From NCBI GenBank assembly GCA_963682025.1, contig OY821517.1, positions 107,560,972-107,624,971 on the forward strand: a DNA stretch of 64,000 nucleotides. Direction: 5' to 3'. Shown piece after piece: positions 11,390 through 21,573 of the stretch. The notes under the pieces are model-generated. The model searched no databases. It saw nothing but the letters and a program-made list of their open reading frames with translations, and was not told the origin of the DNA. The first letter of the stretch is position 1. Each line of letters begins with the position of its first letter. The stretch is from Cordilura impudica. Lineage: Eukaryota > Arthropoda > Insecta > Diptera > Scathophagidae. A program made the position numbers and the translations under genes.

Positions 11390-11915
11390 ATATAAATGTA
11401 TGTATATTAAAAAAAAAAAAAATATATTGAAAATATTGTAAATTTTAATTTAAATTTAAATTCGATTAGTTTGAAAATGTGTGTTATTATTTCATGTTTT
11501 TACACATTTCAGGGGCAATGTGCGCTCAAAGGGTGGGGGAGTTATATATTATTGTACTTATCCCTAAAATCTCCTTCTCTCTTCTTTCTAGTTATTTATT
11601 TTATTTAGTCTACTTTATATTATTAATAATTAACTATTTTCTTTTTAACATTATTATTACCTATTTTCAGTTAAACTCAATTATTATTATCAGTTATGAT
11701 TTTAAGTTGTAATATGTTTAAACTTTGTAAATTTAAACCTATTCCAATTTTTTCTGTAAAAAACAATATTTCATTGAATAATTAATTTTGTTTGTCAATT
11801 TGTTTTTAATATAATTATTCATTCAGAAAAATATAATCATAGAAAAATAAACACTTAAAATAACTTAATAAAAATTGTTTTTTTTTGTACAAAATATAAA
11901 AATATAACTATATGA
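11390..11915. other. AT-rich segment replacing the transposase core
   Basis: This sits between the two coding remnants where roughly 250-300 codons of catalytic core are expected. It is extremely AT-rich, has no element ends I can recognise, and carries no piggyBac-like translation. It is a replacement or an insertion accompanied by deletion. A 77-codon plus-strand frame at 11479-11712 is hydrophobic by composition only. Confidence 0.6.
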
Positions 11916-12285
11916 GGAAAGAAGTGGTGGTGGCCACTATGGACCAACGCTCTCGGCAATGCAATGGTCAATGCTTGCAAGATGCATTGCATGTTGGCAA
12001 AGCATGAAAACACAAAGGCATTTGCTCAATTAGAGTTTCGTTCTGCTGTTACTACCAAGCTACTGACTTCCAATATGATGAACGAAGACATGGAAGATAA
12101 CGCTGCTGATGTTGATAAAAAGAATGCCCTCTTGGTTTCCCACGGATCGACGAAAAAAACCATATTGTGGTAAAAAGCCCTCAAAACAAATATTGTCGCT
12201 GCAAAGTATGCAAAAAACATACAATTTTTAAAGTTATGTTTACTTGCACACCAAATGTTTTGATGAATACCACCAAACTATCTAA
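11916..12285 (+). pseudogene. piggyBac transposase, C-terminus with Cys-rich domain
   Basis: Reads GKKWWWPLWTNALGNAMVNA, then LEFRSAVTTKLL, the end of the piggyBac catalytic domain. After a frame change near 12145 comes YCRCKVCKKHT, and after another near 12230 comes VYLHTKCFDEYHQTI and a stop at 12283-12285. The Cys/His pattern is the C-terminal zinc-binding domain that recognises element ends. Two frameshifts make it non-functional. Confidence 0.82.
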
Positions 12286-12689
12286 CCTTTTTTGCGTTAA
12301 TTATTCATATCTTATCAATAAATAACATTTTTGATACAACTAAAAACGAATAAATTGAATTAAAGCTAAATATTCGTAAAAAAACGCATTTCTTTATTTA
12401 TATATGTAGGTGTTGATTTCTGGCCAATGGTCGATTTTTGACCACTTCATATCTAGAGAACAACAATTAAAAAAAAATTTTTTTTTTTACATTTTTCTAA
12501 ATTGAGCTCCTAAAAGTAAGTATTTAAAAGGAATTCAAAAAATTCCTGCGATTTCTGGTAGCGGCCGATAATGGGTTAATGCTCTATTAAAAAAAATAAA
12601 TAAGCAAATAAATATGTTTTTATGTTATACTAAATTTGATATCAAATCTTTGAATTTTTATATTTTTATTAATTATGCTCCATATCAAC

Positions 12690-13135
12690 ACAATTTTCCT
12701 TCTTGTAATCACCATTACATCATATTTCAAACTCATTATAATCATCATCACTTTCATAGTCATCATCTTCATATTAATTATCATTAACTTCTTTTTCACC
12801 TGTTGTGTTTGGCAAAATTATTAAACCTAGTACCATCTGTGGTATATGATGAATTTTGTTCTTATAAGTTTTACTTTTGGTGGTAAGTAATGAATCATAA
12901 CTAAGTAGAAACATATTAAATATGTCTTTGGTCTACTTCTCCCGACTGTATTTACGCGCATAGTGTTCTATGTAATTTATAAAATATTTGTTTAGAGCTT
13001 CCTGAGCTTCCTCAGATGGTTGACCAATTGGCAATAATGCATGCCCCGTGAATAAAGAATTTTTTGTAATGTAAACGGCATATAAAACCACGGGTAGAGC
13101 TTAAAGAAATGTCTGGCCGTGTTTTGAGTATAGTT
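12690..13135 (-). pseudogene. Second fragment of the unclassified repetitive family
   Basis: Minus-strand translation gives GHALLPIGQPSEEAQEALNK, then YIEHYARKYSRE, then TKDIFNMFLLSYDSLL and an acidic end. This is the C-terminal part of the same repetitive family as 7815-9175, following the HG-x-PIG block. At least one stop and one frame change are present. It lies just outside the piggyBac element, in the same orientation as the first fragment, but overlaps it in protein position, so it is a separate copy. Confidence 0.6.
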
Positions 13136-13177
13136 TCTGATACATTTTAAGTAAAAAGTAAAAGTAGTGATTTTTAT

Positions 13178-13970
13178 TATATCCTATACCACCATGTGGT
13201 TTGGGTATAATGACTTTGTGCTGCTGTTTGTAACAACCAAAAATATTTGACCTAGACCCATCTTTAATTATACCGATCGAATCAGAATCACTTTCTGAGT
13301 TGATTTAACAATGTCCGTCCGTCCGTCCGTCCGTCCGTCCGTCCGTCTGTGTGTCCATGTAAAGCTTGTAATCAAACTGCAGGTCGCAAATATGAATATA
13401 TTTTGACGAAATTTGGTATATAAACTTTTATCGGCCATGGGATGAACGCTATTGAAATTGGTGAGAATCGGTCCATGTTCAGACCTAGGCCCCATACAAA
13501 TTACCCCTATGAAATCGACATAAATTGCCATAAGATCCAGATTATCATATAGATCTTACTCAAATTGGGTTTCTATGCGTTCATTACATCCACTATTGAG
13601 TAGTCCAAAAATGATCCCTTTGGCCCCATATAGAGCTGCTTCCCGATCTTCACTTAAATCTACTAAAAAACAAAAATATTGCACTGATTCTTCTCAAATT
13701 TTGTTTGTATATATTTTTGCAAAATACAAGAGACTTTACCAAACATGATCAGGATCGGTCCATTTTTGGACCTAGTCCCCATATAGATATAGCATCCGAT
13801 ATGAACTTTTTCATATCTGCAGTCAAAAAAATTAATAAAAATACCACTCAAATTTGGTTATTGCTTATTTTCTATGTCCAGTTAGTTGGGCCTAAGAGAT
13901 AGGGTTTCTAAACGCATGGTATAGGGTATCGTATAGTCGGTCTAGACCGACTATAATTTTCTTACTTGTT
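13178..13970 (-). mobile_element. Helentron-like family A copy 1
   Basis: Reverse orientation: it begins with the inverted 3' end (TATATCCTATACC) and ends with AACAAGTAAG in reverse at 13970. Between lie the (GTCC)n tract at 13314-13345, the conserved internal blocks and the palindrome AGTCGGTCTAGACCGACT. Short open frames on both strands recur in every copy with changes that do not preserve protein, so they are not genes. Confidence 0.85.
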
Positions 13971-16020
13971 AAATATATATTTGTATTTAGACGATGATTT
14001 TTTCGCAAATTGGAAACTTTTATTGCAATTTAAAGAGTTATCTATAATTTTACTTATCATTGTACTTCTTCACTTTTGTTCCACTATAATATACATGATC
14101 ATTAAAATAATTTGTTGATTTGCTAGGTTGCATATTTACAACACCAATAACAAAAATCACGGCAGCGAAAAGAAAGGCGAAACAATGAACACGTGTAAGC
14201 TATTGAAGCATATTTTTATTTAAAACTGGGGATTTTTTTAAAGAAAGTTAAATATTTTGCGTAATTGCAAATATACGCAAAATCTTTTTTCTTTTTTAAT
14301 CCACAAGCTGAAACCCCATAGTAATATACCACGGAAACAGTTTTACCCAATCGTACCCAATAACACTTTGAAACTTTTTTGTAGTAAATAATAAATAAAT
14401 TTCTAAAAAATATTTTTGTAAAATAAAAATCAATCAGGAAGATAGCCCAATACCTGAAGTTGAAGCTTCCATTTAAAAAAGTTTTGATTTTAGATTAAAC
14501 AATAAAAAAAATGTGCTTGAAATTCGTAGTTTTTACTTTTTACCACTTTGCACTTAATTAGCGAAAATTCATGATTTTTGAGAGAGTACAACAATAAAAA
14601 GTAAGCCACCTGGAATATCTTTTTGACAGCTATTGATGGTAAATTTTATCTACTTTAGTCCGGTTCCAGAACTTATTATAATATATTAACTTCAACTTTT
14701 GAATAAATCCTTAGTTTTGACACATTTCCAGCCAATGTGCGATGCCAGCTAACTAAGTTTCACTCTACAGAATTTCAAGTTCGGTCACAAAAAAAGGAGT
14801 TAACAAAGTTGTTCATTTCTACCATAATTTTCTACCATAACAGAGATTGCACAGGTCACGAAAAAAATTTTTTTCTGTCTTTGTCACCATATAAAAATAT
14901 CATATGATATGAACTTTTTAACATCTGCGGGCTATAAATTAACACTCCATTATCAGTTGACTCCAGTGGATAACAATTTGCCAATTTGAGTTTTGTTCAT
15001 TATACAGAAAATATTGAGTTTTTGTTTTATTTTGTTAGATAAATTAACCCTGTTTATGAAATAAATGAATTTTTAATTAAATTTTATTGCTAGTTTCATG
15101 TTTGTCTTAAATGGGTTAATAAAGCACACCTCTCATTAATTATTGCATACCTTTTATTTGTCTTGATTAAATATTTTTGATGTTTTTGGTTTCAATTTAT
15201 GTTGTTGTCTATTCTGTCCTTTGTGGTATGTAGCATTAAGATAGAACATCAGAATCTGGTAATACGTTTACCTGCTACTGCATCAGGTATTTAAATAATA
15301 AATTGCTTCATCTTAAAGCCAGATGTGTTTGTACGACTCTACAAATGACTCCCTTTTTTTCTACAGTTTGGCTTAAGTCAGCTTTAGAAAAGTTCTTGAA
15401 TGTCTTCCAAAACTAATCAGAAGACAAATAGAAAAGTCTAAATAAAACACTCTTATACCGAGAATCTGCATGGAAGATTGGTTAAGAGCTTGTGTATAAA
15501 GTTTGGACTTTTAAATGTTGTTATTGTTGTTATCGTTATCAAAATCATTGTTGTTGTTGCTGTTGTTATGGTTTATAACATACATAAGTCTGTTTCTTGT
15601 ACATTTTGTGGTATGTTTCAAACTATGCACCACATCTTTCGCATATAAACACATACAGACAACAAGTATATTCAAACAAGCATATAAATATTTTATGTAG
15701 TACATAATCTTGCCTAGTTTATCATTAACTTTTTAGTGAATAAACTTGTTTGAGAGTACATGTTGTTTCCGTTGTTTTGCGGTGACTATTGGTGTTGTTT
15801 AGTACAAGTCGCTTGTGTTGTTTTAATTTATTACCTTGTGTTTGGTGTTTCTTAAATTACATGTATGTACTTATAAAAAAAAAAAAATAAAATTATTAAA
15901 GTTTCTTGCATATATTTTGGAGCATATTCAAAAGAAGATTTTAAATGCCGGTTTTTTCAGCTCAATACTAGAACTATATAAACCCGTTTTTCTTTTTTGG
16001 CTATAAATTGATATAAAAGT
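13971..16020. other. Gene-less stretch with relic and microsatellite
   Basis: No convincing gene. A short diverged family A piece lies at about 14885-14935 (CATATGATATGAACTTTTTA). A (GTT)n-like simple repeat occupies about 15515-15575 and accounts for the open frames on both strands there. The remainder is AT-rich unique-looking sequence. Confidence 0.5.
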
Positions 16021-16024
16021 CAGA

Positions 16025-16480
16025 GATTTTATTATTTTCGGAAATCTCACATATCGAGAGAGTACAAGATTGTATCAAATGATCTATTTCATCATGTGCG
16101 TGATGGGTACTTCAGCTTTAAATCCAATGGCAATGGCCATAAATCTTTGGTTGTAGAAGTATTTTCATAGATACAGAAAATTTTGTTTGAAATTCGCTTA
16201 CCACTGAAAAAAATATCTTGAAAAATAATTTTTTTATTTTGCAAAAAAGTGACGAATTTATTGATCCGCACTTGCAAGTCATAGATTTTATTATTTGCGG
16301 AAATCTCACATATCGAAAGACTACAAGATTGTATCAAATGTTCTATATCATCTTGTTCATGATGGGTACTCCAGTCTTAAATCTATGAGCAAGTGGCCAT
16401 AAATCTTTGGTTGTAGAAGTGTTTTCATACATAGATAAAATTTTGTTTGTAATGCGCTTACCGCTGGAAAAAATATGTTG
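16025..16480. repeat. 259-bp tandem duplication
   Basis: The block starting GATTTTATTATTTTCGGAAA at 16025 recurs at 16284 with about 200 bp matching, including CATAAATCTTTGGTTGTAGA in both. The minus-strand frames at 16092-16337 cross the unit boundary and show no domain. Origin unknown. Confidence 0.8.
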
Positions 16481-16526
16481 ATTAAAATTCTTTAACATTT
16501 AAAAATGGACTGTCGTATAAAACTTA

Positions 16527-16852
16527 TCTATAATATTAATAGCCTAGGCGATTTCTTGTGACCGATGTTTTGTTCTACCGTTTTATCCCGATTTTGACCA
16601 ATCGTATGTTATTTGAAAAATATTTCTTTTCAGCCGTTTTGCAGAATTACAGATTTTTCATTTTTTTTCTTTATTTTGAGTAAATTGCATTTAAAGTTGA
16701 CACTAACACATACATAAATAAAAAGAGTTTGTTTTTTGTGTTGATTTGTGAATTGGCTATAATTGATTAGCATAGCTTTAGGGTCTTTATTTAATGAAAA
16801 AATAAAATTTCCTAGAATTTGCACTTGAATTTCGAGGGATAGAATCTGCTAG
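16527..16852 (+). mobile_element. Non-autonomous Helitron, copy 1
   Basis: Begins TCTATAATATTAATAG directly after an A. It ends in CTAG at 16849-16852, with the hairpin CTTGAATTTCGAG (one mismatch) exactly 12 nt upstream. Similar copies lie at 53804, 61087 and 63107. The 5' TC, hairpin and CTRR end are canonical Helitron features. The base after CTAG here is C rather than T. Confidence 0.78.
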
Positions 16853-17069
16853 CAAACACAATTACCTTTAGACTGAGGTATCTACTACAGAAAAAGTCCA
16901 ATTTAATTCGAAAATGTTTTAACAGATATTGTAACATATAATAGGTTAAAATACTGTAAATTTTATTTTACGGTATTTTTTGAAGCCCGATGGATTATGC
17001 AATTGTAAAAATAACACAAAAAGCTAAATTTTAATCGGGATTTTTTTTTCGAGAGACCAATATATGGCA

Positions 17070-17420
17070 TTAATACTTAAAAATTATTTCGGGCATATTG
17101 CCACCGCATATGTTCTTGACGAAGCGCATTCTAGGCGTCCAATTATGGGCCACTTTTTCCAGCATTGCATGAACAATATTGGCCTCCAAGGTGCCAATTG
17201 TTGCTGGTTTATCACCAAAAATCAGTGACTTCACGTAGCCCCACAGGAAACAGTCAAGGGGATGTTGTTGCATCCACATCGTGTCCGGATCAATGTCATC
17301 CACATATTCTAATAAAAAATAATTAACCATGGTGCGGTAACGATCTCTATTTTGAAGAAAATGGGTCCGATTATACCATCAGCGTGTGAACCACACCAAC
17401 CGCTATATTTTTCTGGATAT
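17070..17420 (-). pseudogene. Tc1/mariner-superfamily transposase, C-terminal fragment
   Basis: The minus strand reads HADGIIGPIFF, then RYRTMVNYFLLEYVDDIDPD and MWMQQ. It jumps directly to HPLDCFLWGYVKSLIFGDKP and ends with NWTPRMRF...GGNMPEIIF. In relatives about 50 residues with a catalytic Asp separate MW-QQ from the PLDFFLWGYVKS block, so an internal deletion removed a catalytic residue. The frame also shifts upstream of 17330. Related relics lie at 31489-31930 and 32670-33330. Confidence 0.82.
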
Positions 17421-18700
17421 AGTGGAGTCTGCAGGGTCTGTTGTGAATTGAACTCACTTTGTATATGGCAATTTTGAATCTATTCGTGAATTTGCTGGAG
17501 TATACTGATCATAAAAGTCAAAAGCTCGTAAGTTCTACCTAAGCAAAAAAAAAACAATCCTTTATTTAGAATTTGATTTCAGATATAAAAAAGAAACCGA
17601 AACTTTTAAACTCTTTTGACGCATATGCAAATTTTTCAATCCAGACAGGAAGCCAACTATTTAACCACCAGAAACTCCGAGAGCACATTTGAGAATATAA
17701 TTAGGCCATTGCCGATTGACACCAACAGCTCATGGAGAAAAAGCCAGCACCTGAGTGTATTTTTTGTAGATGATCTATTATTTCAATGAACCATATTATA
17801 ACTGAATGTATATATATTAAATCTATCTTTATGAAAAGTAGTTATGATCTACCTAACATTACCTCAGATACATCAAAAGAATATATTACCCAAAATTATG
17901 AAACTTTTAAAATAATTAAAAATTTTTACTAAAATTTAACTCATTATATGCAAAGTTTGAATGAAAAATAAATTAACTTGAATTAGATATATATACATCA
18001 GGGTGACAGCCATTTTTTTTTCAATTTCAAGATGTCCGACACGGATTATTATGACACTGGACCAAAAACGTTAGTGCGCAAAATTTGAGCCTAATCGGAC
18101 ATTGCTTTCTGAACACGCATTGAGTTCAAAATTCAAATATGCATTAATATGTAAAAATTTTCAAAAAAAAATAATTTTTCACAAAAATTTTGATATTAAT
18201 AATTGCGTTTCAATTTAATAAATTAATAAACCATAATTTAAAGTAAACTATCTTCCTAATAAAACAACAAAATCTATTATCGCTTGAAAAAACATCCAAG
18301 ATATATCAAGTTCCTCAGGCAATAAATGCGCCGCAGGCCACCTGATTAAGCAAATCGAGCTTACATTTTTAAAGACATTGATCTTATGTAAAGTATTTTG
18401 CATCTCGTCTATTGTTAAGCTGTTCTAAATTAATGTCAAAATGGTTGGCATTTTTTTGGCACTATTTCAAAATCTCCAATTTATTTTTTCAAAAACTTTG
18501 TTAAAGAAAATTACCGAAATCAACGATTAGACTTTAAGGTTTTATTAACGAAAAATATATATGATTAAAAATACCAAATTCTGTTGGTATCCTGTTCTTA
18601 ATTTGGCGAGGGCACCGTTTTTATTTCATATTTCAAATATCTTTTATCAAAGTATTATACTTGATATAAGTTCTCAATTTTGTAAATTAAGTTTAAATTA
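17421..18700. other. Gene-less stretch
   Basis: AT-rich DNA without a recognisable gene, element end or RNA. A phrase at 18000-18130 (TGTCCGACACGGATTATTAT) looks like dispersed-repeat sequence, but no second copy is present in the window. Confidence 0.45.
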
Positions 18701-19463
18701 AACAAGTAAGAAAATTATAGTCGGTCTAGACCGACTATACGATACCCTATACCATGCGTTTAGAAACCCTATCTCTTAGGCCCAACTAACTGGACATTGA
18801 AAATAAGCAAAAACAAAATTTGAGTGGGATTTTTATTAATTTTTTTGGCTGCAGATATGAAAAAGTTCATATCGGGATGCTATATCTATAAAGGGACTAG
18901 GTCCAAAAATGGACCGATCCTGATCATGTTTGGTAAAGTCTCTTGTATTTTGCAAAAATATGTACAAACAAAATTTGAGAAGAATCAGTGCAATATTTTT
19001 GTTTTTTAATAGATTTAAGTGAAGATCGGGAAGCAGCTCTATATGGGGTCAAAGGGATCATTTTGGACTAATCATTAGTGGATGTAATGAACGCATACAA
19101 ACCCAATTTGAGTAAGATCTATATGACAATTTGGATCTTATGGCAATTTATGTCGATTTCATATGGGTAATTTGTATGGGGGCTAGGTCTGAACATGGAC
19201 CGATTCTCACCAATTTCAATAGCGTTCATCCGACAAAAGCTTATATAACCAATTTCGTCAAAACATATTCATATTTGTGACCTGCAGTTTGATTACAAGG
19301 TTTACATGGACACACAGACGGACGGACGGACATTGTTAAATCAACTCAGAAAGTGATTCTGATTCGATCGGTATAATTAAAGATGGGTATAGGTCAAATA
19401 TTTTTGGTTGTTACAAACAGCAGCACAAAGTCATTATACCCAAACCACATAGTGGTAGAGGGC
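18701..19463 (+). mobile_element. Family A copy 2, fused to an inverted partial copy
   Basis: Starts AACAAGTAAG with the full palindrome and ends around CATAGTGGTAGAGGG, a few bases short of the normal GGTATAGGGTATA end. It then joins the interior of an inverted copy (19464-19797). The (GGAC)n tract is short here (three units). Confidence 0.85.
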
Positions 19464-19797
19464 AGCTTCCCGATCTTCACTTAAATCTATTAAAAAACAA
19501 AAATATTGCACTGATTCTTCTCAGATTTGGTTTGTATATATTTTTGCAAAATACAAGAGACTTTTCCAAACATGATCAGGATCGATCCATTTTTGGACCT
19601 AGTCCCCATATAGATATAGCATCCGATATGAACTTTTTCATATCTGCAGCCAAAAAAATTAATAAAAATCCCACTCAAATTTGGTTTTTGCTTATTTTCT
19701 ATGTCCAGTTAGTTGGGCCTAAGAGATAGGGTTTCTAAACGCATGGTATAGGGTATCGCATAGTCGGTCTAGACCGACTGTAATTTTCTTACTTGTT
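19464..19797 (-). mobile_element. Family A copy 3, 5' third only, inverted
   Basis: Runs from the internal block CAGCTTCCCGATCTTCACTT to AACAAGTAAG in reverse at 19797. Together with copy 2 it makes a unit with identical 5' ends pointing outward, so the outer ~330 bp form large inverted repeats. Confidence 0.83.
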
Positions 19798-19811
19798 TTT
19801 ATTTATTTTTT

Positions 19812-19906
19812 TTTTCAGTTATAATTATAATTATAATTATAATATATATTATAATTATAATTATAATATATATAATTATAATTATAATATAATAATTATA
19901 TAGAAG
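19812..19906. repeat. (TAATTA)n-type simple repeat
   Basis: Dense runs of ATAATT and TATAAT, self-complementary and likely to form hairpins, directly preceding the MITE at 19911. Confidence 0.9.
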
Positions 19907-19910
19907 TATA

Positions 19911-20174
19911 TCGAGGGCTTATATTTAAAAAGTGCTATATCTACATTTGACAGCAATATTAATTTTTGATTTCAAACTGATATAACTGTCTGATATAACT
20001 GTCAAATATAATATTAATTTTGTTATCATATATGATTAGTACGACTATTTCTTGATAGATATTGTAGCAAATCGATCGACAAATACTTTTAGATCTTATT
20101 AATAAATTGGTTTTACACGCTCTCTTTAAAATAATTATTGATGCAGATATCAATTTTTGAATATAAGCCCTCGA
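19911..20174. mobile_element. 264-bp MITE with TA duplication
   Basis: The left end TCGAGGGCTTATATTTAAAA pairs with the inverted right end TCGAGGGCTTATATTCAAAA. TA flanks both sides (19909-19910 and 20175-20176), as expected for Tc1/mariner-type integration. No coding capacity. Confidence 0.75.
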
Positions 20175-20176
20175 TA

Positions 20177-20898
20177 AACAAATTTGTTTATACTGTGTTA
20201 AATATAAAAACTAATTAATCTATATATTTTCATAAAATAACGAATAAATTTGGGGAATTGTATGAATACATTATATTCGTTTTATTTAAAAAAAATTCCT
20301 GATGAAGAAAATATTTATAGATTTTCATATAGAGTCAATTTGACACCAAGAGTACCCCATGGGTTAATTTCAGAAAATAAGTCCAGAATATTAGTTTTTA
20401 AATTTATTAAAATATTATCAACAAGCTTTATCGAAATCCTTTTACAAATATATATTGTTTCGATTTATATGTTTGTTGGCACATGTTTGTTCATTACCAA
20501 AATTTTTTGCCTAAAAAGTTTGACCTGTTCCGCAAAGGGACTAGAGAAACCTGCAGTTGGCTGGACCGTGAAGAACAACTTGATTTTTAGTGTTTTCAAA
20601 TTCCTTTAAAATAAACAATATGTAAACGTCTATTATATACCAAGTTTTTAGATTAATATCTAACCTTACGCACGAGATATGCCCAGTAATTTGAGATATT
20701 TAATATAACATGGTAAATTCTTTAGGTTTGGTATTAAAATTTCCTTGATTAATGTAAGTTATTTTAATCACTATGCATTTTTTTCACATATTTTTATTAT
20801 TCGAATTCGCTTGGAATCTGTCCTCATTTTTTCTGAGTATAAGTTCAAAACATATGCAACATGGTTATCAAATTTCTTGGTTTGTCAAGTGCATTATT
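20177..20898. other. Gene-less stretch with one unassigned ORF
   Basis: The longest frame is 20250-20609 (+), 119 codons starting MGNCMNTLYSFYL with a hydrophobic middle. I recognise no family, and base composition does not differ from the surroundings. It may be chance. No other feature seen. Confidence 0.4.
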
Positions 20899-21312
20899 TT
20901 TATGCCCTATATTACCAAAAATATTTGATCTGAACCAAACCTTTATTATTCCGATCGACTTGGAGTCACTTTCTGATTCTATTTAACTATGTCCGTCCGT
21001 CAGACTGTCGGTCGGAATATGGGTCTATTTTAACTTTGAAACCGAACTACCGAACGCAGATATGAATATATTTTAATGAAGTTATGTATATACGCTTTTA
21101 TTGGCCATGGAAACTGCGGTATTCAAATTGGTAAAAATCACTGCATACATATGACTCCTGTGTGATCGACTTAAATTGCTCAAGATCCAAACTATCACAT
21201 AGATCTCCCTGAAATTAGCTTTTTGTATTTTTTTATACCCCCGAATCAGTAGTCTGAAAAGAATACTGTAGGACCATTGTTAGTCTTAGTCTCCATATAA
21301 AGCTTCACTTAA
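20899..21312 (-). mobile_element. Old family A fragment
   Basis: Diverged reverse-oriented family A sequence: the CCAAAAATATTTGATCTGAA block, a short GTCCGTCCGTC tract at 20991, and blocks resembling GGCCATGG and AGATCCAAACTATCA. It stops at CTTCACTTAA, exactly where the poly(T) end of the LINE begins, so the LINE probably inserted into it. The other half was not found beyond the LINE. Confidence 0.65.
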
Positions 21313-21573
21313 CTTTTTTTTTTTTTTTTTATTAATTTCATTATTTACAATCTATCCATTTAAGGATATTAAGCAAATTTTATAACATTAGAAGTAAATA
21401 ACAGTAATTATTGAACTCGATTGAGAACAACAATAATAACAAAAATCCAAAGGGAGGTATAAGTTTAATACAATATTTACAATACAATATTTAGAATTCA
21501 ATATTTACATTACAATATTTACATGCAATTAATTTATTTATTTATTTTTTTTTAATTTAAAGGTGCATGAGAA

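Larger units (their letters stand above)
9441..12579 (+). mobile_element. piggyBac element with TTAA at both ends
   Basis: TTAA (9441-9444) precedes CCCATTTTCGGCCGCT, and the reverse complement of CCCATTATCGGCCGCT precedes TTAA (12576-12579). That makes an element of 3,131 bp with one mismatch in the outer 16 bp. Imperfect copies of TGGTCGATTTTTCGACCA lie inside both ends (9470, 9793, 12428). The transposase gene inside is in three pieces, with the centre missing. Two MITEs sit in its intron. Confidence 0.92.

Noticed and set aside
15515..15705. Open frames of about 60 codons on both strands
   Set aside because: They are caused by a (GTT)n-type simple repeat giving Leu- and Asn-rich translations.
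20250..20609. 119-codon plus-strand ORF
   Set aside because: No domain, homologous copy or codon signal distinguishes it from chance in AT-rich DNA.
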